From assembly GCA_038131165.1 (NCBI GenBank), contig JAYPOZ010000009.1, positions 9,825-73,824 of the forward strand: 64,000 bases of DNA, read 5' to 3'. Below are positions 35,311 to 44,487 of the stretch, one piece after another; within the stretch, counting starts at the first letter, position 1; every line of letters starts with the position of its first letter. The position numbers were made by a program, and so were the translations under genes. Source of the stretch: UBA6544 sp038131165 (GTDB lineage: Bacteria; Pseudomonadota; Alphaproteobacteria; UBA8366). The notes beneath the pieces were generated by a model. It was not told the DNA's origin and did not search any database. It was given only the letters and a program-made list of their open reading frames with translations.

Positions 35311-36210
35311 GTGTTCTACACCGAAGCCAAAATTGACAGACTGTCCGAGAAACGCTCGGATCCCGCATTCATCGCCGAACGTCTGGCGCATCCGGAGACG
35401 ATCCTGTTGCCGGTCTGGCGCGGCCAGAACCTGATCGACGAAACGCGGGATGCTCCGCAGGCGAGCGGCCTTCCGGTTGCGGAAGCGGCCGATCTTCTTG
35501 CCGAGGGGCTGGATTTGGTCTTTCTCGGCGAGGCCGCCGAACGCGCCTATTTCGCCGTCAACGTTTCCGCCTACGAGGAGCCCGCAAACGTCCCCCTGCT
35601 GTCGGAGCGCGGCACCTTCCGCAATCTCCGCGATGTCGGCTCTTCGATGTCGCAAGACGAAGGGGCGCTGCTGGCCTTCGGGCGTGGGCTCTTTGCCTGG
35701 CACGAGACGCACGGATTCTGCCCGCGATGCGGCGCGCCCAGCGAACTCCGCGACGGCGGACACCGGCGTCAGTGCACAAGTTGCGGAGCCTCCCAGTATC
35801 CCCGGGTCGATCCCGCCGTCATCATGCTGGTCCGGCGCGGCGACATGTGCCTCCTCGGCCACAATCAGCGCCGGCCCGCCAAATGGTTTTCGTGCTTCGC
35901 CGGGTTCGTCGAGATCGGCGAGACGCTCGAAGAAGCGGTCACGCGCGAGGTGATGGAAGAAGCCGGCGTGAAGGTTACGAACGTCAAATACTATGCGTCC
36001 CAACCCTGGCCGTTCCCGTCGAGCCTCATGCTCGGGTATCACGCCGACTGCCCGGAAGGCGATCCGACGCCGGACATGGAGGAGATCATCGAGACCCGAT
36101 GGTTCTCCAAGGATGAAATCGCCAATATCGACAAGACCGAGTTCCGCCTGCCGCCGCCGGATTCGATGGCCCGCCAGTTGATGGCCGCCTGGATCGAGGG
36201 GCGCGACTAG
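35311..36210 (+). CDS. nudC: NAD(+)/NADH pyrophosphatase NudC
   Basis: NudC hydrolyses NADH or NAD to NMN(H) and AMP and removes NAD caps from RNA. The 299-residue protein has a zinc ribbon CPRCG...CTSCG, a Nudix box GFVEIGETLEEAVTREVMEEAGV, and the SQPWPFPSSLMLGY signature that marks the NADH pyrophosphatase subgroup. The start is GTG at 35311 (encoding MFYTEAKIDR), preceded by GGGGAG. It lies alone between divergent Lrp and a downstream enoyl-CoA hydratase. Confidence 0.94.
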   Translation: MFYTEAKIDRLSEKRSDPAFIAERLAHPETILLPVWRGQNLIDETRDAPQASGLPVAEAADLLAEGLDLVFLGEAAERAYFAVNVSAYEEPANVPLLSERGTFRNLRDVGSSMSQDEGALLAFGRGLFAWHETHGFCPRCGAPSELRDGGHRRQCTSCGASQYPRVDPAVIMLVRRGDMCLLGHNQRRPAKWFSCFAGFVEIGETLEEAVTREVMEEAGVKVTNVKYYASQPWPFPSSLMLGYHADCPEGDPTPDMEEIIETRWFSKDEIANIDKTEFRLPPPDSMARQLMAAWIEGRD

Positions 36211-36290
36211 TTCGCGTTCGCGGCCTGTCCTCGCGCCGTTACCGGCTTAGCTAGAAGAGAACAAAATCTTCCAGCTGGCAGGAGGCGGCG

Positions 36291-37097
36291 ATGAGCACGA
36301 GTACCCAGAATTTATCCCTTTTCGAGATCGACGGCCACGTCGCGCGGATCACGCTCAATCGCCCGGAAGCGATGAACGCGCTTAACCCGGAATTGCGCTG
36401 GGAGCTTTCGCAGCATTTCGATGAAGTCGAGCGCAACGACGATATCTGGGTGGCGGTGGTCACCGGCGCGGGCGAACGGGCGTTCTGCGCCGGCGCGGAT
36501 CTGAAGCACCGCGCCCTGGAACGCGAAGCCGACGAGACCCAGCGCGCGCATTGGCAGAAACTCGCCGACGAGAGCAAGAGCCTGATCGAACGCTGGCATT
36601 TCCCGAAACCGATCATCGCCCGCGTCAACGGTTTCGCCCTGGGCGGTGGACTGGAACAGGCCTTGGCGTGCGATATCATCGTCGCCGCCGACCATGCGGA
36701 GTTTGGCCTGCCGGAACCGCGCCGGGGCTTGATCGCGGGCTCCGCCGGTGTCCACCGGCTGCCCCGCCAGATCGGACTGAAACCCGCCATGGGCTATATG
36801 CTGACCGGGCGCCATATGTCGGCCGCACGGGCCTACGAGCTGGGGCTGGTCAATCAGGTCGTGCCGCTCGACCAGCTCGACGCCACGGTCGACGAATGGG
36901 TCGCGGACATTCTGCGCTGCGCCCCGCTGGCGGTTCGGGCCACCAAGGAAGCCGCGATGCGGGGCTTGGACTATCCGCTGGCTCAGGCCTATTACACGCT
37001 GCACGACGGGGAGCGCCGGCGCCGCCTGTCCGAAGACGCTCTGGAAGGTCCCAGGGCCTTCGCCGAGAAACGGCCGCCCAACTGGAAGGGCCGCTAG
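36291..37097 (+). CDS. Enoyl-CoA hydratase family protein
   Basis: A 268-residue crotonase-fold enzyme. It has RAFCAGADLKHR, NGFALGGGLEQALACDIIVA (oxyanion loop) and LPEPRRGLIAGSAGVHRLPR, where a catalytic Glu position is retained. GGAGG precedes the ATG at 36291. The gene is monocistronic, with a convergent aldolase gene 63 bases away. The substrate could be a fatty or aromatic acyl-CoA; it is a separate paralogue from the one at 16341-17096. Confidence 0.88.
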   Translation: MSTSTQNLSLFEIDGHVARITLNRPEAMNALNPELRWELSQHFDEVERNDDIWVAVVTGAGERAFCAGADLKHRALEREADETQRAHWQKLADESKSLIERWHFPKPIIARVNGFALGGGLEQALACDIIVAADHAEFGLPEPRRGLIAGSAGVHRLPRQIGLKPAMGYMLTGRHMSAARAYELGLVNQVVPLDQLDATVDEWVADILRCAPLAVRATKEAAMRGLDYPLAQAYYTLHDGERRRRLSEDALEGPRAFAEKRPPNWKGR

Positions 37098-37160
37098 AGC
37101 GTCCTCAAGCAAACCGTTCCCCGGGTCGCCCTTGCCGCGGGTGCGATTTGCGTCGAGGGT

Positions 37161-37940
37161 TTAGGACTTGCAGCCGTTGCGGATCTCCCCGACCCCTGCG
37201 ATCAGCGCCTGCTGGTAAACCCAAAGATCGCCCGAGTAACAGATCAGGTCGTACCCCTGCTTGTGAAGCGCCACCCCTTCCGCCGGCGTGGCCACCAGGC
37301 GGCCCAGCGATCGCTTGTGCTTGCGAGCGGCGCGCTTGACGCGGGCGGTGGCCTTCTTGAAGTCCGGGTGGTCGAATTCCTCCGGGATGCCGAGCGCGCA
37401 ACTCAAATCGAAATGCCCGATCCAAAGGCAGTCGACGCCGTTCACGGCGGCGATCGCGTCGATATTCCGGATGCCCTCCTCGGTCTCGATCAGTACGGCA
37501 AGCGCCGTGCGCCGGTTCGCGGCAGCCAGCGATTTCGCCGTATCCCCGGGAATATAACGGTCGTGCGCGATGGTCAGCGCCACCCCGCGCCGCCCCATCG
37601 GCGGGTATTTCATACAGGCGACAATCTCCGCCGCTTCCGCCGCCGAGCCCACCATCGGCATCACCAGACCGTCGGCGCCCACATCCAGGACCCGCGCGAC
37701 ATGGTGATAGGCATCGGAGGGCGGGCGCACCATGACCGGGAGGCCGCCGGCGCGGAACCCGGCGATCGCCCGCTTCACGTCGCCGATGCCGAAGCCCGAA
37801 TGCTCCATATCGAGAAAGACGAAATCGACACCGGCGGCCGCGATGATCTGGCCGAGCCCCGGAGAATTGAACTCGAACACCGAATGGCCGAGTTTCAGCT
37901 TCCGGCTCGCGAGCGCACGCTTCAGATTGGCCGCCGCCAT
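37161..37940 (-). CDS. HpcH/HpaI family aldolase
   Basis: A 259-residue class II aldolase (TIM barrel) with the family signature VDFVFLDMEHSGFGIGD, MVRPPSDAYHHVARVLDVGADGLVMPMVGSAAEAAEIV and ALIETEEGIRNIDAIAAVNGVD. These enzymes cleave 2-keto-3-deoxy acids to pyruvate and an aldehyde with a divalent metal. It lies 3 bases downstream of the TauD gene, so they form an operon, and a hydroxylation followed by retro-aldol cleavage is a plausible but unproven sequence. Confidence 0.88.
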   Translation of the reverse strand: MAAANLKRALASRKLKLGHSVFEFNSPGLGQIIAAAGVDFVFLDMEHSGFGIGDVKRAIAGFRAGGLPVMVRPPSDAYHHVARVLDVGADGLVMPMVGSAAEAAEIVACMKYPPMGRRGVALTIAHDRYIPGDTAKSLAAANRRTALAVLIETEEGIRNIDAIAAVNGVDCLWIGHFDLSCALGIPEEFDHPDFKKATARVKRAARKHKRSLGRLVATPAEGVALHKQGYDLICYSGDLWVYQQALIAGVGEIRNGCKS

Positions 37941-37943
37941 CGT

Positions 37944-38813
37944 TCAGACAGGCCGGTCGCCGCGCACGAGAATGCGCAGGAGATGGCGGTGCTGACTGTG
38001 ATCGAAATCGTGTCCCGCCTTATGCATGGCCGCCCGATTGTCGATCATCAGCATATCGCCGAGACGCCATTCGTGAACGCAGGCGAACTCGGGTTTTATC
38101 GCCCGTTGCAAGAGGTCTTCCAGGAAGTCCTGGGTCTCTTCGGCGTTCAGCCCGGTGACGGTCTCGGTCTTGCTCTTATGGAACCAGATCGCCTTGGTCC
38201 CGCTATCGGGATGGGTGCGAACGAGCGGATGGACCATCGGCGGCGTTTTCGACTCCAACTGCGCCTTCAGAATATCCGGATTGGCGATCTTGAAGCGCGC
38301 ACTGCTGATCAGCGTGTTCGCGGTCTTCATCCCGTCGAGCCGGGCCCGCTCTTCCGCCGGCAAGGCCTCGTAGGCCGCCCGCATGTTGCAGACCGACGTC
38401 CCGCCGCCGCTGTCCGGCAGCTCGACCGCATAGAGGCAGGTGAATTTTGGCGGGCGTTCCTGGTTGGTATGGTCCGTGTGCCAGGTGGCATTCGCGCCGA
38501 CTTTCGCCGGCTGACCGTCGCTGGCCTTGAGCCGATTGGACAAGACGCTGACCAAAGGCTCGCCTTCGGCCAGATAAAGCCGGTTCTGATCTTCCATCAA
38601 CTCGCCGAACTGTTCCGCCGCTTCGCGGTACTGGGTCGGCGTGAAATGCTGATCGCGGATGACGACGGCGACATTCTCGACCAGCGCATCGTAAATCTGC
38701 TGCCGTGTCGCCGCATCCAACGGCTGGCGCAGATCGATGCCCGTCACTTCGGCGCCGATGTGATCCTTAATCTTGGTAATTCGCAGCTGCTGTTCTTCCG
38801 CCAAAGCATTCAT
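37944..38813 (-). CDS. TauD/TfdA family dioxygenase (second copy)
   Basis: A 289-residue Fe(II)/2-oxoglutarate oxygenase of the TauD group. The metal triad appears as TWHTDHTNQERPP (HxD) and DNRAAMHKAGHDF (distal His), with the 2-oxoglutarate Arg in HRHLLRILVRGDRP. The start is the ATG at 38813 with GAGGAGAGG immediately upstream. It precedes the HpcH aldolase gene by 3 bases. It is distinct in sequence from the other two TauD-like proteins in this window. Confidence 0.9.
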   Translation of the reverse strand: MNALAEEQQLRITKIKDHIGAEVTGIDLRQPLDAATRQQIYDALVENVAVVIRDQHFTPTQYREAAEQFGELMEDQNRLYLAEGEPLVSVLSNRLKASDGQPAKVGANATWHTDHTNQERPPKFTCLYAVELPDSGGGTSVCNMRAAYEALPAEERARLDGMKTANTLISSARFKIANPDILKAQLESKTPPMVHPLVRTHPDSGTKAIWFHKSKTETVTGLNAEETQDFLEDLLQRAIKPEFACVHEWRLGDMLMIDNRAAMHKAGHDFDHSQHRHLLRILVRGDRPV

Positions 38814-38929
38814 GATCGCCTCTCCTCGCAATGAGTCGCTTTTAATGTAGACCACTTATTGGCAAGCGCACATCGTTCCGGCACATTTGCGTAAAGTCCT
38901 TTCCAGTGACGACACCGGAGAAGGGAAAC

Positions 38930-40110
38930 ATGCGCCTTGGATATCTGCTCAGTGTGCTGACACTTGCCGGGTTGATCTCCGGCTGCTCGCTCACCGCCCC
39001 CGCGCCGACCGACACCGTGCCGACCGACACGGCAGACGCTCCTCACCCGCACGACACGCGCGGCAAGCACGATGAGAGATTTGCCGACGTGCTGGTCGAC
39101 GTTCATCACCANNNNNNNNNNNNNNNNNNNNNNNNNNNNNNNNNNNNNNNNNNNNNNNNNNNNNNNNNNNNNNNNNNNNNNNNNNNNNNNNNNNNNNNNN
39201 NNNNNNNNNNNCGCGCGGCAAGCACGATGAGAGATTTGCCGACGTGCTGGTCGACGTTCATCACCATTTCCAGCACCACGCCGCCAAAGCCGACAAGAGT
39301 TACACACCCCGCGCCGCGGCGCAGTGGACGGCCGCGTCGGCCGCCTGCGGCAACGGCCTGCGGATCGGCATTGTCGACAATCTCGTCGACACCACCCACC
39401 CCGCCTTCGCCGGGGCGAAAATCGTCCACCGCAGCTTTCACCTGAAGGGAGAGCAGCTCGCGCGTACCAGCCACGGGACGGCCGTCACCGCGATCGTCGC
39501 GGGAAGCTCGCAATGGCACGGGTTGCTGCCGGGTGCCGAAATCTACCACGCGAACGTCTTTCATCGCGGCAAGAAGGGCAAAGCCGTCGGCAGCTCAAAA
39601 AGTATCGTACAAGCCATCGACTGGATGATTCACCAGAAGGTGCCGATCGTGAACTTCAGCATTGGCGGCGGACGCAACAAGCTGATCGAGAAGGCCATCG
39701 CACACGCAAGCGCCACCGGCATGATCCTGGTCGCCTCCTCCGGCAACCGGGGGCCGTTCTCCAAGAAGAAGAGCTATCCGGGCGCCTACGACCAAGTCAT
39801 CGCGGTGACCGCCGTCGACCGGTTCGAGCGCAGCGCCAGATTCGCCACTGCCGGCGACTACATCGATTTCGCGGCGCCGGGCGTCGGCCTCTGGACCGCT
39901 GTCCCCGGCGGCGGCAAGGCAATGTCGGGCACCTCCTTTGCGGCGCCGGTGGTCACCGCCTATGCGGCCGCCGCGCAACAGCGGCTGGGGTTGAAGACCG
40001 CCGACGACATCCGCGCCTATTTCCGCAAACACACAAAGGATCGGGGCGAGCCCGGGCGCGACCGTTATACCGGCTGGGGCCTCGTCCAGCTGCCGCCGCT
40101 CTGCTCCTAG
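38930..40110 (+). CDS. Lipoprotein subtilisin-like serine protease (S8), interrupted by assembly gap
   Basis: The start at 38930 (GGAG upstream) gives a lipoprotein signal with lipobox LISGC (Cys19). After a Thr/Pro/His-rich linker, the frame runs into a 100-N gap. The 55 bases before the gap (39057-39111) repeat exactly after it (39212-39266). Deleting the Ns and one copy (155 bases) restores one frame of 342 codons, a 341-residue protein. The catalytic domain has Asp98 (GIVDNLVDTTHP), His130 (TSHGTAVTAIVAG), Asn221 (SSGNRG) and Ser284 (SGTSFAAP), so the triad is complete. It is membrane-anchored and outside the cytoplasm. Substrate unknown. It ends 10 bases before a convergent GNAT gene. 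Confidence 0.85.
39057..39111. repeat. Contig-end overlap, left copy (55 bp)
   Basis: These 55 bases directly before the gap are identical to 39212-39266 after it. Both encode the same part of the protease (GKHDERFADVLVDVHH), so they are one locus counted twice, not a biological repeat. An overlap of 55 equals a common assembler k-mer setting. Confidence 0.93.
39112..39211. other. Assembly gap of 100 Ns
   Basis: Exactly 100 undetermined bases, a placeholder length. Flanking 55-bp identity shows that contigs overlap and no sequence is really missing; the padding breaks the reading frame of the protease. Confidence 0.97.
39212..39266. repeat. Contig-end overlap, right copy (55 bp)
   Basis: Identical to 39057-39111; see that entry. 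Any annotation that ignores it will give two broken proteins, one ending in the gap and one starting at GTG 39244. Confidence 0.93.
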
Positions 40111-40120
40111 GGAAAAGGCG

Positions 40121-40585
40121 TCAAAGCAACAGTTTCATGCCGTCGTGGCTGGCCTCGAAACCAAGCGCCTCGTAAAACCGCTTCGCGTCCGGACGGCCTT
40201 TATCGGTGGTGAGCTGGACGAGGCCGCAGCCCCGCTCCCGGCACCGGGCGATGGCCCATTCGAACATCTCGCGCCCGAGACCGCCGCCGCGCACCGACTT
40301 CGCCGTGCGCACGCCTTCGATCTGGCCGCGCCACATGCCGGTGCGGGAGAGGCCCGGCAGAAAAGTGAGTTGCAGGCAACCGACGACCGCGCCCGCGCGC
40401 ACCGCCACCGCCAGGTATTGGTTCGGGTCGGCCTCGATCGCGGCGAAGGCGTCGAGATAGCGGGCATCGACGGGAGAGGCGATCACTTCGCGGCGCCGCC
40501 CGATCTCATCGTCCGCCAGAAGAGCGACGATGGCCGCCACATCCGCCGCCTCGGCGCGCCGGAAAAGCGTCCTGCTCTCAGCCAT
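40121..40585 (-). CDS. GNAT family N-acetyltransferase (second copy)
   Basis: A 154-residue GNAT protein. It has the pattern IEGVRTAKSVRGGGLGREMFEWAIARCRERGC (acetyl-CoA loop with RGGGLG) and LVQLTTDKGRPDAKRFYEALGFEASHDGMKL in the last strands. The start overlaps the end of hyuA by 8 bases, so it is a coupled third member of the hyuB-hyuA unit. The acceptor amine is unknown; it might act on a product of the hydantoinase-like enzyme. Confidence 0.87.
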   Translation of the reverse strand: MAESRTLFRRAEAADVAAIVALLADDEIGRRREVIASPVDARYLDAFAAIEADPNQYLAVAVRAGAVVGCLQLTFLPGLSRTGMWRGQIEGVRTAKSVRGGGLGREMFEWAIARCRERGCGLVQLTTDKGRPDAKRFYEALGFEASHDGMKLLL

Positions 40586-42671
40586 CTGCGGCGGGCCGCT
40601 CCAGCAGGATGTTGTTCCAATCGTCGACCGAGGCCCGCCATCCCGGCCGCACCACGGTGGTGCTGTCGTATTCCTCGACGATCAGCGGGCCTTGGCGCGG
40701 CGTGGCGGTCAGGTCGGCACGGCCGACGATGGGCGTCTCGATCCAGCCGTGGCCGTCGCCGTAATAGGCGTTGCGGTGTCCGGATTTGGCGGCTCCCGCG
40801 GGCACGGTCACCCTGTCCGGGAGGCGCGGGCCCGCGGCGACGCCTTGGCCGACCGCTTTCAGGGTCACGAACTGGACGCTCTCCTCGTCCGAGCGATACC
40901 CGAAGGTCGCTTCGTGCGCCACCGCGAAGCTTTCCGAAATCTGCGCCAACTTGGCCGCATCGAGCGGCGGCACCGGAATCTCCAAGGTCAGGGCGGTATT
41001 CTGCCCGACATAGCGCAGGTCGGCCGAACACGTCACCCGCCGCGCCTCGGGGGCGTAGCCGTCGCCCGCGACCAACCCGTCCGCCTCCTCCTGCAGTGCC
41101 GTCAAAAGGGCATTGCATTTTTCCAGGTCGAGGGTGTCGAAGGCCTGATAGAAGGCACGGATGCATTGATGCTCGATATCGGCGAACAGCAGGCCGAGCG
41201 CGCTGAACAGCCCGGCGGCGGGCGGCACGAGAACCCGGTAGCACCCAAGCGCCTCCGCCAGATTGCAGACATGGACGCCGCCATTGCCGCCGAACGCCAT
41301 GAGCGGAAATCCCGCCGGATCGAGGCCACGCTCCGACGACACCGCGCTCAAGGCGCGCATCATCCGGGCGTTCGCGATCAGATGAATGCCGTAGGCGGTC
41401 ACCGTCGCGTCCTGTCCCAGCCGTCCCGCGATGGCGCCGAGCGCCGCCTCCGCTTTGTCCCGGTTCAGCGCCAACTCGCCCCCGACCAAGGAGCCGGGAT
41501 TGATATAGCCCAGATGCAGGTTCGCGTCGGTCACCGTCGGCTCCGTCCCACCCTGGTCGTAACAGACCGGGCCCGGCATCGCGCCGGCGCTGTGCGGGCC
41601 GACCTGAATGCCGCCGCCGGAATCGATCCAGGCGATGCTGCCGCCGCCCGCGCCGACTTCGGCGATATCGATGGTCGGCGCCTGGACCAGATAGCCCGAT
41701 CCCTGGGTCATGCGGTGACCGAGAGCCGCGTCCCCGCCGACCTCGGTCTCCGGCGCCATCGAAAAACGGCCGTCGGCGATGATCGTGGCCTTGGCCGTGG
41801 TACCGCCCATGTCAAACACGATGCAGTCGCCGAAGCCGAGCTTCCGGCCAAGGCGATGGGCGCCGACGACGCCGGCGGCTGGCCCGGATTCGATCACGAA
41901 GATCGGCTTCTCCGCCGCCACCCGCGCCGGCAACACGCCGCCGTTCGACTGCATGATGTTGAGCGGCACGCCGATCCCGATGTCCCGCAGCCGTGCCTCC
42001 AGACGGTCGATATAGCGCTCGATCACGGGCCGGATATAGGCGTTCACGACGGCCGTGCTGGTACGCTCGTATTCCTGAATCTGCGGCACCAGTTCGCTCG
42101 ATAGAGTGACCGAAATGCCGGGCAATTTTTCCCGAAGCAGCGCGCCGGCCTCTTCCTCGTGGCGCGGGTCGACATAGGCGTTGATGAAGCATACGGCGAC
42201 GGCGTCGACCTTCGCCACGCGGCATTGGTCGACGATCGCATCGAGCGCGCCGCGGTCCAGCGGCCGGTCGACCGTCCCCGCGGCGGTGATCCGCTCCGGC
42301 ACGGTGAAGCGGAGACGCCGCTCGACCAGCGGTTCCGGCTTGCGGAAGCTGACGTCGTAGAGACGCGGCGCGCGGAACCGGGCAATCTCCAGCACGTCGC
42401 GAAATCCCGCCGTCGTGATCAGCGCCACGGTGACGCCCTTCCGCTCGATGATCGCGTTGGTCGCGACCGTCGTGCCGTGGGCGACTTCGATCACCTCTTC
42501 CGCGCGCACGCCCGTCCGGTCGAGAATTTCGCGCACGCCTTCTTCGATCGCGCGGCTGTAATCGTCCGGCGTGGAGAGAATTTTCTTGTTCTGCAGGCCG
42601 CCACTGCCATCAAGCAGCACGATATCGGTGAAGGTGCCGCCGATATCGATCCCGAGACGATAACCGCTCAT
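40578..42671 (-). CDS. Hydantoinase/oxoprolinase subunit A
   Basis: A 697-residue HyuA-type protein, with the actin-like ATP-binding N-terminus RLGIDIGGTFTDIVLLD, the EVAHGTTVATNAIIERKG motif and the central FDMGGTTAKATII phosphate loop. It forms a complex with HyuB for ATP-dependent hydrolysis of a lactam or hydantoin ring, or, in acetone carboxylase relatives, for carboxylation. Its ATG overlaps the hyuB stop as ATGA, indicating coupling. The substrate cannot be told. Confidence 0.92.
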   Translation of the reverse strand: MSGYRLGIDIGGTFTDIVLLDGSGGLQNKKILSTPDDYSRAIEEGVREILDRTGVRAEEVIEVAHGTTVATNAIIERKGVTVALITTAGFRDVLEIARFRAPRLYDVSFRKPEPLVERRLRFTVPERITAAGTVDRPLDRGALDAIVDQCRVAKVDAVAVCFINAYVDPRHEEEAGALLREKLPGISVTLSSELVPQIQEYERTSTAVVNAYIRPVIERYIDRLEARLRDIGIGVPLNIMQSNGGVLPARVAAEKPIFVIESGPAAGVVGAHRLGRKLGFGDCIVFDMGGTTAKATIIADGRFSMAPETEVGGDAALGHRMTQGSGYLVQAPTIDIAEVGAGGGSIAWIDSGGGIQVGPHSAGAMPGPVCYDQGGTEPTVTDANLHLGYINPGSLVGGELALNRDKAEAALGAIAGRLGQDATVTAYGIHLIANARMMRALSAVSSERGLDPAGFPLMAFGGNGGVHVCNLAEALGCYRVLVPPAAGLFSALGLLFADIEHQCIRAFYQAFDTLDLEKCNALLTALQEEADGLVAGDGYAPEARRVTCSADLRYVGQNTALTLEIPVPPLDAAKLAQISESFAVAHEATFGYRSDEESVQFVTLKAVGQGVAAGPRLPDRVTVPAGAAKSGHRNAYYGDGHGWIETPIVGRADLTATPRQGPLIVEEYDSTTVVRPGWRASVDDWNNILLERPAADG

Positions 42672-44398
42672 CGGCCGGCCTCCCCGTTCCGCGCCTCTCT
42701 CATCGCCGTCGTCGCCGCGCCGTCGAGCACCCCGGTGAGGGGATCGACAACGACGCCATATTCGTCGCGTGCGTGCGCCGCCGATATCTTTTCCTGCCGG
42801 ACGTCTTCGGCGACCGCGACCGCATCGCGCTCGAACGGATTGCCGTAGCCGCCGGAGCCCGCCATCTCCGCCCGGAAGGTCTCTCCCTTGCGCATGGTCT
42901 GCACGAATTTCGAAGGAGCGGCTTCGCGCCGGCCATCACGCACGAAGTAGGAATGCGAGAGCGCCCCCGGTTTGCCACCGAACAGGCCCCAACAGGGGAA
43001 GACATGCCGATCGGCGCGTTGCTGGACGATGGCCTCCTCGGCCAGGAGCCGATACTGCCGCACCATGCCGAGCGCTCCGCGGTACTTCCCCGGACCGCCG
43101 GTATCGGGAAGAAAACCGTATTCGTCGATCAGCAACGGATTCTCGGCCTCGATGATCTCGACGGACGTATTGGCCATATTGCCGAGCCAGTAGGGCCCGG
43201 CGTCCTGGCCGTCCTGATCGGGACCGCCGCCGCGGCCCGTCACGTTATGGAATTCCACGTGCAGAAACCGCTTGCGGTCCGAATCGATGCCGGTGACGGA
43301 CAGGCCCAGCTCATTGCCGCCAGGACAGGCCGGCATACGCCCGGGATAGAGGGTCGCGATGACGCCGGTGACGACGGTGCGCACTCGGTATCCCCCTTGC
43401 CCCCGCGCACCGACGGCGGCGGGAAACTGCGGGTTGACCCAGCACCCCTTCGGCGCGATCACGGTGATCGGGCGGTAGAACCCCACATTGTTCGGCGTCT
43501 CTGGCGGCAGCAGGGTGCGGAGCCCGGCATACGTCAAAGACGCCGTGAACCAGTAATTGGGGTGCAACGCGCCACCCTTCTGCGGCGAGGTGCCGGTATA
43601 GTCGGCAACGATCTCGTCGCCCTTCACCGTCAGCTTCAGCTTAATTTCAACCGGCCCGCCGCCGACGCCGTCGTCGTCATTGTGTTCCGTGAACTCGGCC
43701 TCGCCGTCCGGGAGCTCGCGGATGCAGTTGCGGACGAGCCTCTCGGTGTACTCGATCAGCGCCCGCATATAGGTCTTCACTTCGTCCGCGCCGTACGTGT
43801 CGATCAGTTTCAGGATTTCCTTCTCGCCCGAGATCAGCGCCGCGATCTGCGCGCGGACGTCGCCCATCACCTTGTCCGGGACCCGCGTGTTGTGCTCGAT
43901 CACGCGCAGCAGCGTGTCGTTGGGCCTGTCGGCCGCGTAGATCTTGCTCGGCGGAATCCGCAGCCCTTCCTGATAAATCTCGTCGCTGTCGGCGGCCTGC
44001 CCTCCGGCCACCCGGCCGCCCAGGTCCGTGTGGTGCAGGATCAATCCGAGTATGCAGACCCGTACCCCGTCCTTATAGACCGGACGAAACATGAAGATAT
44101 CGTTGAGATGGCTCGCCCCCGCATAGGGGTCGTTGCTGGCCAGGATGTCCCCCGGCCCGATGTCGTCGCCGAAGTAATCGAGACACCCCCGCAGCGCCGG
44201 CATCGTGGCCCCGAGATGCCCCGGCAGCGCCAAGCCTTGCGCCACCATATCGCCGTCCGCATCGAGGATCGATGCCGAGAAATCCATATTGGATTTCACC
44301 AACGTAGAGCGCGAAGTCCGCAAGACCGACACCATCATGTTGTCGGACACCATGACGAGGGCGTTCTTGATGAGCTCGAGGCGGATGGGATCGACCAT
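42668..44398 (-). CDS. Hydantoinase/oxoprolinase subunit B
   Basis: A 576-residue HyuB-type subunit, starting MVDPIRLELIKNALVMVSDNM, with DGDMVAQGLALPGHLG, DPYAGASHLNDIFMFRPVY and the long conserved GARGQGGYRVRTVV and GGGPDQDGQDAGPY regions. I start at the ATG at 44398 since GAGG lies 8 bases upstream; another in-frame ATG is at 44422. It heads the hyuB-hyuA-GNAT unit with ATGA coupling to hyuA. Confidence 0.92.
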   Translation of the reverse strand: MVDPIRLELIKNALVMVSDNMMVSVLRTSRSTLVKSNMDFSASILDADGDMVAQGLALPGHLGATMPALRGCLDYFGDDIGPGDILASNDPYAGASHLNDIFMFRPVYKDGVRVCILGLILHHTDLGGRVAGGQAADSDEIYQEGLRIPPSKIYAADRPNDTLLRVIEHNTRVPDKVMGDVRAQIAALISGEKEILKLIDTYGADEVKTYMRALIEYTERLVRNCIRELPDGEAEFTEHNDDDGVGGGPVEIKLKLTVKGDEIVADYTGTSPQKGGALHPNYWFTASLTYAGLRTLLPPETPNNVGFYRPITVIAPKGCWVNPQFPAAVGARGQGGYRVRTVVTGVIATLYPGRMPACPGGNELGLSVTGIDSDRKRFLHVEFHNVTGRGGGPDQDGQDAGPYWLGNMANTSVEIIEAENPLLIDEYGFLPDTGGPGKYRGALGMVRQYRLLAEEAIVQQRADRHVFPCWGLFGGKPGALSHSYFVRDGRREAAPSKFVQTMRKGETFRAEMAGSGGYGNPFERDAVAVAEDVRQEKISAAHARDEYGVVVDPLTGVLDGAATTAMREARNGEAGR

Positions 44399-44487
44399 GG
44401 ACGAATCCTCTGCAAATGACATGACGCGGGACGAATGCCCGAATAGTCATCTACGGTCGATCGGCGATCCGAAAAGTTCCGCGGCGA

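Noticed and set aside
39112..39211. Missing gene content or insertion at the N gap
   Set aside because: The 55 identical flanking bases show that contigs overlap, so nothing is missing.
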